A stretch of DNA of 40,957 nt from a virus. Below the pieces are notes generated by a model. The model did not search any database. It saw only the letters and a program-made list of their open reading frames with translations, and was not told where the DNA came from. A program made the translations under genes and the position numbers. Below are positions 22,801-29,039 of this stretch, in pieces (the first letter of the stretch is position 1; each line of letters starts with the position of its first letter). The stretch is taken from positions 1 through 40,957 of the IMG/VR virus record IMGVR_UViG_3300032215_000356; one strand, 5' to 3'.

Positions 22801-24279
22801 TCAGACTTGTGAAAGCAGTGTGACAAACTTGTTTGTTACAGCGTAGTAACCGGCTTGGCTCAAGTGGGCTTCGTTGTTTGTTCCTCCGCTTCCTGCCCCT
22901 GCATAGTAACCATTGGAGGTCATCTGCGAAGGGGTGTACAGCTGGGAAATATCAACGACCGTCGTGTTGGGTTGGGTAGCAGCCCACACATTGGCAGCAT
23001 TCCGTTGGGCCTGCAATGCAGTCTCGGTTGCAGCACCAAACGTATCAAGGGGGTGCGTGACGCTGACCACAAAAGCAAGGTTGTTTGCGGTGCCACCTGC
23101 GGCAGCCCACTGGCTTTGGATGAAGGTAATCACTCCACCCGTCTTGCTTGTCCACACGGAACCACTGTCAGGGCCAGATGCGGGATTGATTCCATAGTTG
23201 ATGGAGATGATCACCCGGCCCGTACCACCAGCCGCAACCTGACGAGCAATGATTTGCTTGAAGTACTCAAGCATGAACGTGCCGTCAGTGCTGTTTGATC
23301 CGGTGATGATGTCAGCGATTGTGCTAGGCGACTGGCCACTACCGTAGTGCAGGTTGTTTACGGCAACGCCCTTTGCTGTCTTGTACACGCAGTCCCAAAG
23401 CACACTGCAAGGACCATAAGCAAAGCCGATGTAGTTCCAACCAAAGATAACCGCCTGGTTGGCTGGGCTACTTGGCATGGTAAACGCCAAGTCAGTGGAG
23501 GTGATGGTTATGCCAGACGCGCTGTAGGTATCGACTGCCTTGGTGGCCAATGAGACGTAGTTGCCAGCATCAACCCGATACACGGTTGGATTGAACCGGG
23601 CCCTTGTGGAGGTTGAAGTCTGACCGTTCTGCGTTGCGTAAACCACACGGTACTTAACAGCAGTTCCTGGGGCGCACCAAGTTGGAAGCGCTGGGTCTGG
23701 GGTGTTACCACCGGGGTATGTGCCATTCAACTGACCAAAAGTTTGAGCGCTGGATCCGTTGGCAATGAAGGCGTAGTTCCAGTTGGTCAGGCCGTACGGC
23801 TTGAAGAGTGTAGCTGGAACAACACTTGTGGTCAGACCAGTTGGGCCATTCGTGCTGCCCAAGGTGACGCTGCCTGTAGGCGCGGTGATGTTGTTGAAGT
23901 ACCCAGCAAGTGGAGCAATGGTGGATCCATCGTCATCCTTGTAAAGTTGGGTCGACGTTGTCACGCTGTTGGTGACAGTCGTCGGCATGAAGGGGGTAGC
24001 GTAGGTTGGTGCTCCCAGGTTGTTGAGGGCTCGCAACCATCCTCGGGTGTAACCGCCACCGCATCCGCCGTAACCACCGTACGAAAAGCCTGTGTTTGAA
24101 TCTCCGATTGTCACAATATCCAGGGAGTCTTTGCCCTGAATTGCGTCCTTGATCAGAAGACTGGCTTGGGTTGAACCATAAAGACCCAAGGACATGTTGC
24201 CCTCGAGAGCCGAGGTAATGCGGTTACGCTGGTTGCGCAACCCAAAGCCGCTGACATCCGCAGCCCTTGTCCGATTCAT
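22801..24279 (-). CDS. SGNH/GDSL hydrolase tail-fibre or spike protein
   Basis: 492 aa. Residues 55-64 read IVTIGDSNTG, SGNH block I with nucleophile Ser61. Near the C-terminus NNEAHLSQAGYY is block V with His472, but the usual Asp three residues before it is Asn469. Between them lie Thr/Ser/Asn-rich beta segments. SGNH domains in phage fibres deacetylate capsular or O-antigen sugars. The first 50 residues could dock to the virion. The gene follows a beta-rich structural gene (TAATG junction) in the middle of a replication operon, an unusual place for a fibre. Lower GC than the neighbours suggests exchange. Hydrolase fold confident, substrate unknown. Confidence 0.75.
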   Translation of the reverse strand: MNRTRAADVSGFGLRNQRNRITSALEGNMSLGLYGSTQASLLIKDAIQGKDSLDIVTIGDSNTGFSYGGYGGCGGGYTRGWLRALNNLGAPTYATPFMPTTVTNSVTTSTQLYKDDDGSTIAPLAGYFNNITAPTGSVTLGSTNGPTGLTTSVVPATLFKPYGLTNWNYAFIANGSSAQTFGQLNGTYPGGNTPDPALPTWCAPGTAVKYRVVYATQNGQTSTSTRARFNPTVYRVDAGNYVSLATKAVDTYSASGITITSTDLAFTMPSSPANQAVIFGWNYIGFAYGPCSVLWDCVYKTAKGVAVNNLHYGSGQSPSTIADIITGSNSTDGTFMLEYFKQIIARQVAAGGTGRVIISINYGINPASGPDSGSVWTSKTGGVITFIQSQWAAAGGTANNLAFVVSVTHPLDTFGAATETALQAQRNAANVWAATQPNTTVVDISQLYTPSQMTSNGYYAGAGSGGTNNEAHLSQAGYYAVTNKFVTLLSQV

Positions 24280-24785
24280 TACATTTCCCCAACGTGGGCG
24301 TTCACCGCGATGCCAGTCGAGCCGGCATAGAAGTGCAGTTCAACCAGTTCAAAGCCCTGGGAATCCACAACGAAGTAAGCATCTGCATTGTCAGCCGAGG
24401 GGGCAAACAGCTTGGCGTCACCCGCACCCTTGGTCAGGGTTGCAGCAGCCTTCAGGGCGGTGCCATTGATGGTGGTCGTAGCCGAACGCAGCGAGGCCAT
24501 GGTGACTTCGGCAATCAGGTGGGGGATCCAAAGGCGCGTGTCGATGCAGAAGGCCCAACCGATGACTCGCACCGTGGGGGTACCCGATGCAGCCCACGGG
24601 TGGATCTTCATGTAGTTGCACGTCGAACCAAACACGATTGAACCCACGTTGCTTCCGGTGTCAGTGGCCGGGCGCGTGCTCGTAGCAACCTTCGAAGTAG
24701 CCGAGCTGGGGGTAGTTGCATTGGCAGTCTTACTACCGAGGTAGGTGTTGCGGACAATGGTGGCGAGCATCACGTGGTCGGACAT
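24279..24785 (-). CDS. Beta-rich putative virion protein preceding the SGNH fibre
   Basis: 168 aa with GAGGAA upstream. Sequence is Ala/Thr/Ser-rich and beta-patterned (SNVGSIVFGSTCNYMKIHPW, then TPTVRVIGWAFC and ELHFYAGSTGIAV), like small head, tail or receptor-adaptor proteins of phages. No enzyme motif. Linked to the SGNH gene by TAATG, so the two may assemble together. It starts inside the last 16 nt of the ERCC4-type nuclease gene, showing that structural genes were inserted tightly in the replication operon. Confidence 0.6.
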   Translation of the reverse strand: MSDHVMLATIVRNTYLGSKTANATTPSSATSKVATSTRPATDTGSNVGSIVFGSTCNYMKIHPWAASGTPTVRVIGWAFCIDTRLWIPHLIAEVTMASLRSATTTINGTALKAAATLTKGAGDAKLFAPSADNADAYFVVDSQGFELVELHFYAGSTGIAVNAHVGEM

Positions 24786-25327
24786 GGGGGTTCCTCAGTG
24801 GGGGTGATAGCAGGGAGTATAGGGCACAGGGCTGCGTTGACCAAGAGGCGTACTGCCCACTCGGCCACGGCACGGCGTGCACTCATGGAGGTGTTGGGTA
24901 GGAGGATGAGTCCAATGTTTCGTTCCAGCAAGATGCGATGCAGGGCGTCAATCGCATTCCAGGGATCAGGCAGATCCTTGGTGGGGTTCATGGTGTCGAG
25001 CAGGTTCCCCTCGAGCAGGAGGTAGGGGTAGAAGCAGGCTGCTTTGAGTCGGTCCATTGCCGCTGTGAATTTGCGGCGGCCGTCGGCGGTCAAGCAGTTC
25101 CCTGCCACCTCGGCTAGCGAACCCTTCCGCTCGATGAGACAGGCGGCTTCGTACCCCTTGAGTGCGTAGTCCCCGGTGACGAGCGTGACCTTCTCGGTCT
25201 TGAGGCGGTGGGTTCGTGAACTCCGGGAGAGAGCAGGCAGGTCCGACCGAAGCGACGGAAGGTGCTCCGGAAAGGGCAGCGGCTTCTTCTCCCTAGAGTC
25301 CACGAGGATCGTGAGTTCGTTGTTCAC
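24770..25327 (-). CDS. ERCC4/XPF-type nuclease
   Basis: 185 aa. N-terminal LVDSREKKPLPFP (8-20), then GDYAL (52-56) and LIERKGSLAEV (64-74) give the ERCC4 nuclease signature D10...GD53...ERK(66-68). The canonical final Asp of ERKxxxD is replaced (ERKGSLA). Residues 80-170 complete an alpha/beta nuclease fold. No helix-hairpin-helix tail is present, which is usual for stand-alone phage members; these probably cut branched DNA or flaps. It sits 9 nt downstream of the polymerase gene, supporting a role in replication or recombination. Confidence 0.75.
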   Translation of the reverse strand: MNNELTILVDSREKKPLPFPEHLPSLRSDLPALSRSSRTHRLKTEKVTLVTGDYALKGYEAACLIERKGSLAEVAGNCLTADGRRKFTAAMDRLKAACFYPYLLLEGNLLDTMNPTKDLPDPWNAIDALHRILLERNIGLILLPNTSMSARRAVAEWAVRLLVNAALCPILPAITPTEEPPCPTT

Positions 25328-25336
25328 CCTCGTAGC

Positions 25337-27337
25337 CTAGCTGAAGTCGTACTCCAAGGGAACAGTGTTGCCGTAGTGAGACTGGAGCTTGGCCCAGTAC
25401 CCGGTGTCACGGACCTCCTCAATGTGGGACTTGATCTTGGACTTGAGGGTGTCAAGGTCCACTGAGGGGTGGACGTCGAGGTAGACCGCGTCATAGATCT
25501 GAAGGAACATCTTGACGTGGGGGGACAGGAGGGGGGCGATGGCCCGCTGGATAGCGAGGAGGGTGTTGCCGGCCTGGGTCTGAATGGGGAAGTTTACGAT
25601 CTCGTTGAGGTGCTCGGCGCTTCCCCCCACGAAGGTACGGGACTGGCCGGTGAAGGGGAGGGCGAGGTGGCCGTAAGTGTCGACGCGTCGGAGGAGGTAC
25701 TGCTGCCAGGCATGGAGGCCGGGTCGGGCGTCGGGTCGGGTCTCGGCTACCTGCTCGAAGAAGGACAGGGGCATGAGCTGCCCGGTCATCTCGTGCACTG
25801 ACATCCGCATGCGGAAGGGAGAGGCGAGGAACAAGTCGGCGAAGTTCATGGTCTTGCCCACTTGACGCTCCAACTTCTTGAAGGTAGGTCGGGTGATAGA
25901 GTCCGCGCCGAACAACTGGACGGCTCGGTCTGTGTGCAGGTCGAGCCCATCGTTGAAGGCGGCAAGAAGGGACTCGTCGCCAGAGCACAGGGCAGCTACG
26001 CGAAGCTCGATCTGCGAGAGGTCGAGAGACAGGATCGTGCCACCATGGAAGCGGGACTTGATGCAGGCTTTGATCTCAGGCGGGAAGGTCTGGGCCGAGG
26101 GACTCTTGCAGGTGATGCGGCCCTGGATGGTGCCACCCTCGGAACCCGAGTTGTCCTTGGAGGCGGATGGCACGGGATACCAGACTGGGAAGGCGAGCCC
26201 GTCAGCCTCGCCGGGGTATGGGAGCGGAAGAACGGTGGACGACTTGTCCTCGGGCTTGTTGCGCTTGCCCTCGAGCAGGGGCCAGATGTAAGTGGAGAGC
26301 ATCTTCTGTGCGCGCTGATGAGCGGCTGCAGCTGTGAGTACGGCGATCTCCTTCTTGTCGGTGTCGAGGAGGAAGCCACGGATCAGGTTGCGGTTGGCGT
26401 CAGAGAATGAGAACGCGCGTGTCTTCTCCGTGAACTGGGCCAGGGGATGGGAGAGGACGTCTATGTTGCGAAGCGATAGCTTCTGAACGCACTCGTCTAG
26501 GAAAGCGGTCTTGCTCTTGGCAGAACCGGTGCCCTCCAGTTGGATACCGTGGTACTCAGCGGACTTCATGGCTAGGTCGGATGCGATGAGCATGGTCTCA
26601 CGCATGTCGGTCAGGTCCTCGCGGGACATGGGGATGCCGGCCTCGGACATGGTGATGATGGTCCACAGACAGTCGGAGTAATGCTGGATGCAGTAGGGGG
26701 AGAGCTTGTCCGTGTCGGGCCAGTCGATCAGGATGCGACGGGCCAACTCGGCTGAGGCAAGCAGGGTGTTGTGCGTGTCCTGCGCTGCGTAGTCAAGGAA
26801 CTGCGGATCGTGGGGGGACCTGAACTTTCCGTCCTTGATGGTACGCTTGTACGCATGGGTACCGAGGACAGGACCGAGAGACTTGAGGGATCGCTCTGGC
26901 CTGAGTTCCGAGTGCAGATAGTTAAGGATCGAGAGGTCATACAAAGTTTTGCTGTGTGGGGGCAGAGCGAACTGAAAGCGGTGATCGCATGTGCGAAGGA
27001 ACTGCAGATCAAAGGGCAGGTTCATGCCGAGGATCGTGTCGGCCCAGGTAAGCCAACGATGCAGGAGTACGCGATCCTTTTCTACATCCATGTGTAGGGT
27101 GAAGGTGCAGCATGGCTTGGCCTTGTCCATAGTGACATGAGCAAGGTAAGTCTTGGCGCACGGACACGAGTGGACCTCGGTGGTGATGGTGCAAGTGAGG
27201 ACCATGTTGTCCTTCGAGACGCCGTCGGTTTGCATGGCGCGCTGAGGATGGAACACGGACTGCGAGGGGAGGAATTGACCCTTGGCGTTGGCGACGCATG
27301 AGCCGTACGTCTCGATGTCAAGGGAGATCAGTTTCAT
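25337..27337 (-). CDS. polA: DNA polymerase I (family A) with 3-5 exonuclease
   Basis: 666 aa. Exo motifs: D7/E9 in SLDIET, N106-x3-D110 in GMNLPFDLQF, and Y183-x3-D187 in YAAQDTH, so proofreading is likely intact. Polymerase motif A is LSLDLSQIELR (D439); motif B is ERQVGKTMNFADLF (R491, K495, F499, F503); motif C is LQIYDAVYLD (D616). F499 aligns with E. coli Phe762. Motif C carries Tyr-Asp-Ala in place of the usual His-Asp-Glu, and the motif B Tyr-Gly is Phe-Leu: both are odd. No 5-3 exonuclease domain. ATGA junction with the upstream small gene. Replicative polymerase of the phage. Confidence 0.95.
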   Translation of the reverse strand: MKLISLDIETYGSCVANAKGQFLPSQSVFHPQRAMQTDGVSKDNMVLTCTITTEVHSCPCAKTYLAHVTMDKAKPCCTFTLHMDVEKDRVLLHRWLTWADTILGMNLPFDLQFLRTCDHRFQFALPPHSKTLYDLSILNYLHSELRPERSLKSLGPVLGTHAYKRTIKDGKFRSPHDPQFLDYAAQDTHNTLLASAELARRILIDWPDTDKLSPYCIQHYSDCLWTIITMSEAGIPMSREDLTDMRETMLIASDLAMKSAEYHGIQLEGTGSAKSKTAFLDECVQKLSLRNIDVLSHPLAQFTEKTRAFSFSDANRNLIRGFLLDTDKKEIAVLTAAAAHQRAQKMLSTYIWPLLEGKRNKPEDKSSTVLPLPYPGEADGLAFPVWYPVPSASKDNSGSEGGTIQGRITCKSPSAQTFPPEIKACIKSRFHGGTILSLDLSQIELRVAALCSGDESLLAAFNDGLDLHTDRAVQLFGADSITRPTFKKLERQVGKTMNFADLFLASPFRMRMSVHEMTGQLMPLSFFEQVAETRPDARPGLHAWQQYLLRRVDTYGHLALPFTGQSRTFVGGSAEHLNEIVNFPIQTQAGNTLLAIQRAIAPLLSPHVKMFLQIYDAVYLDVHPSVDLDTLKSKIKSHIEEVRDTGYWAKLQSHYGNTVPLEYDFS

Positions 27338-27504
27338 GGGGCAGCCTTTTGATTGAGGAAGTCGGTGAGGAAGGTGCGGGCTCGGTCGATTAGGTCGAAC
27401 GCGAGTTCCCAGTTGCCAAACTCGTCGAGGGTGTAGTCAAGGAATGCGTCGTCGAGATCCTCAAGGAGTTCAGTTGCTTCCTTGGTCATGTTCTTCTTCT
27501 TCAT
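27334..27504 (-). CDS. Small acidic 56-aa protein
   Basis: Too short to be seen in most scans, but bounded by ATGA overlaps on both sides: its ATG (27504) overlaps the TGA of the upstream gene and its TGA overlaps the polymerase ATG. After MKKKNMTKEA, the rest is acidic and helical (TELLEDLDDAFLDYTLDEFG) with a basic patch near RAR. Likely translated and coupled to polymerase. No family recognised. Confidence 0.7.
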   Translation of the reverse strand: MKKKNMTKEATELLEDLDDAFLDYTLDEFGNWELAFDLIDRARTFLTDFLNQKAAP

Positions 27505-27737
27505 TGCTCGCGGGCCTCAAGTTCCTGGATCTTGGAGAGGAGTTGGGTGTTGCGCTTGTTGAGATCACGGTTGCGCATGTAGCCGTCTTCGATCTGCTTG
27601 TGGCAGTAGTTGAAGATCTGCTCGAGGCAGTACTCAATTGTGTTGTATGCCTTGAGTGATGCGTCCTCGTTGGCGTGGCGATTGCGAAGGACACGCAGCG
27701 TGTCACGGATCTCGTCGATGTTGTTGTCAGCTTTCAT
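27501..27737 (-). CDS. 78-aa charged helical protein
   Basis: Start at 27737 (MKADNNIDEI). The whole protein is predicted helix with heptad-like spacing, especially residues 50-78 (NRDLNKRNTQLLSKIQELEA). Two cysteines. The upstream in-frame extension is the shadow of the next gene. Linked by ATGA to the 56-aa gene. Function unknown; one of four tiny genes between uracil-DNA glycosylase and polymerase. Confidence 0.65.
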   Translation of the reverse strand: MKADNNIDEIRDTLRVLRNRHANEDASLKAYNTIEYCLEQIFNYCHKQIEDGYMRNRDLNKRNTQLLSKIQELEAREQ

Positions 27738-27945
27738 CTGGTTCCTTTGGTCGGATCTGAAGTGTGTCGTTACGGACGACAGTGATCTGGTGATCCATGA
27801 AGTGTCGGATGCGTCCGTCGTCAAGGACCACTGCGTAGCAGGAGTTGGTGTACATACCTGGGTTGCATATGTACAGGAGGTACCCCTCACCGAGTGGGGT
27901 GTTGACTGGGATGAGTTGCTGGAACTCGTGTATCTGGTTGTGCAT
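27727..27945 (-). CDS. 72-aa hypothetical protein
   Basis: 72 aa, beta-patterned (GEGYLLYICNPG, then NSCYAVVLDDGRIRHF and HQITVVRNDTLQI), like a small SH3-like or OB barrel. GAAG lies upstream of the ATG at 27945. It overlaps both neighbours by short stretches (11 nt downstream, 59 nt upstream). Function unknown. Confidence 0.6.
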   Translation of the reverse strand: MHNQIHEFQQLIPVNTPLGEGYLLYICNPGMYTNSCYAVVLDDGRIRHFMDHQITVVRNDTLQIRPKEPDES

Positions 27946-28084
27946 GGATCTTCTCTAGCTCAAACAGTTTTCGCATGGCATGACGCAGCTTCATGATCTC
28001 CATGAGTGCTGACTTGCACGCTGGACATGACGAAGACTGTAACGTTTGAACCAACGTGTCAGTAGTTGGCGTTTGCTGGGTCAT
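27887..28084 (-). CDS. 65-aa protein with CxxC
   Basis: 65 aa with SSSCPACKSALMEIMKLRHA, a CxxC followed by a helix, then a His/Pro/Thr-rich tail. The single CxxC could bind zinc if dimeric. It starts inside the 3-prime end of the uracil-DNA glycosylase gene (26-nt overlap) and its last 59 nt overlap the next gene, the longest overlap in the operon, so the tail deserves checking. Function unknown. Confidence 0.5.
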   Translation of the reverse strand: MTQQTPTTDTLVQTLQSSSCPACKSALMEIMKLRHAMRKLFELEKIHAQPDTRVPATHPSQHPTR

Positions 28085-28748
28085 TGGGTGAGAAGGGGGT
28101 GACGATGCGGGGGCTGGATGCTACAGGCATCTGGCCGATGATGGCTGAGTGCACGAGGGTCATGTGGTCTGCTACTGGGTGGAGGAGGTTGCGTGAACGG
28201 AGCACGGCAGCAGGGTGGAACGTGGTGAAGAGTTGCCAGTCTCCCCATAGTCCGGTCGGTGTACCTTGTCGGTTGAATGCAGAGGTTAGCGACCAGGGCT
28301 TGGGCTGTGTGAACTTGGTGACAGTGGAGATGGCGTGGGCACCGACGCAGAGCAGGATCTTGGGAACGTGGGGGGCAATGAGTTGGCCAACGGCATTAAG
28401 ATCCTGAGCAGAGAAGGCAGGGAAACAAGTGCGGAAGTGACGGGGCTTGGGTGGTGCAGCGGCTGGCGTGTAGCAGCGTGCTGCGTTGAGGAGGATGACT
28501 GAGGCGTGAGGCAGGATGGATGGGAGATAGATCTCCTTGAGCATCTTGCCTGATGGCCCAACGAATGGCTCGTTGAAGCGGTCCTCTTGGAAGCCTGGGT
28601 TCATGCCGAGCACTGCGACCATGGGTGTGAGGGGTGAAGGTAGCAACGACTCAGAAAGAAAAACCCCGGGGACTCCAGGGTTCTTCGCGTGCTTGTGTAG
28701 TTCGCAGGCAGTGCAGGATGGGGCGGGGAGTAACAGTGGTAGGTTCAT
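28059..28748 (-). CDS. Uracil-DNA glycosylase, Fe-S family 4-like
   Basis: 229 aa from the ATG at 28748, which overlaps the upstream TGA (ATGA); longer in-frame sequence upstream is the shadow of that gene. Four cysteines (C12, C15, C92, C108) are placed as the 4Fe-4S ligands of family 4 enzymes. Motif 1 is GMNPGFQED (48-56) with PFVGPSG after it, and motif 3 is HPAAVLR (178-184). The family removes uracil from DNA. Usual family motif 1 is GExPG; here Met-Asn replaces Glu-x, so the water-activating position may differ. In phages this gene probably limits uracil in replicating DNA. Confidence 0.85.
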   Translation of the reverse strand: MNLPLLLPAPSCTACELHKHAKNPGVPGVFLSESLLPSPLTPMVAVLGMNPGFQEDRFNEPFVGPSGKMLKEIYLPSILPHASVILLNAARCYTPAAAPPKPRHFRTCFPAFSAQDLNAVGQLIAPHVPKILLCVGAHAISTVTKFTQPKPWSLTSAFNRQGTPTGLWGDWQLFTTFHPAAVLRSRNLLHPVADHMTLVHSAIIGQMPVASSPRIVTPFSPNDPANANY

Positions 28749-29026
28749 GCGGGCTCTTTCTGTGGGGGGATGCACCAATCCCAGATGGCTTCGTATTGAT
28801 CTGGGATGATGAGCTTTCGGCAAAGTTCGTGCTGATCGCGGTCGATCATGAAGGCGTAGGGGAAGAGCTTGTCACCGTCGGGGTGAGACTCGATGATGCA
28901 AAGGGTTGGGTAGCGGGCTCCTGTGTCCTCATGGCGCAGATCCACAAGTGTGATGGCGGGTATGGGTCGCTGCTTGAAAGCGTGCCACAGAGTACGCAGG
29001 TTAGTTCCGTTGGCTTCAGATGGCAT
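28745..29026 (-). CDS. 93-aa hypothetical protein
   Basis: Start MPSEANGTNL at 29026; the upstream in-frame sequence is antisense to the VWA gene. Contains a beta-alpha pattern (AITLVDLRHEDTGARYPTLC, then LFPYAFMIDRDQHELC) and three cysteines. Ends ATGA with the glycosylase gene and begins 13 nt after the VWA gene. It is in the right place to be an accessory of the AAA+/VWA pair. No family recognised. Confidence 0.6.
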   Translation of the reverse strand: MPSEANGTNLRTLWHAFKQRPIPAITLVDLRHEDTGARYPTLCIIESHPDGDKLFPYAFMIDRDQHELCRKLIIPDQYEAIWDWCIPPQKEPA

Positions 29027-29039
29027 AGTGCGGATCCTT

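Noticed and set aside
22058-22846. 262-codon rightward open frame opposite the nuclease gene
   Set aside because: The opposite strand carries all four PD-(D/E)XK motifs in order; the rightward product has no plausible fold.
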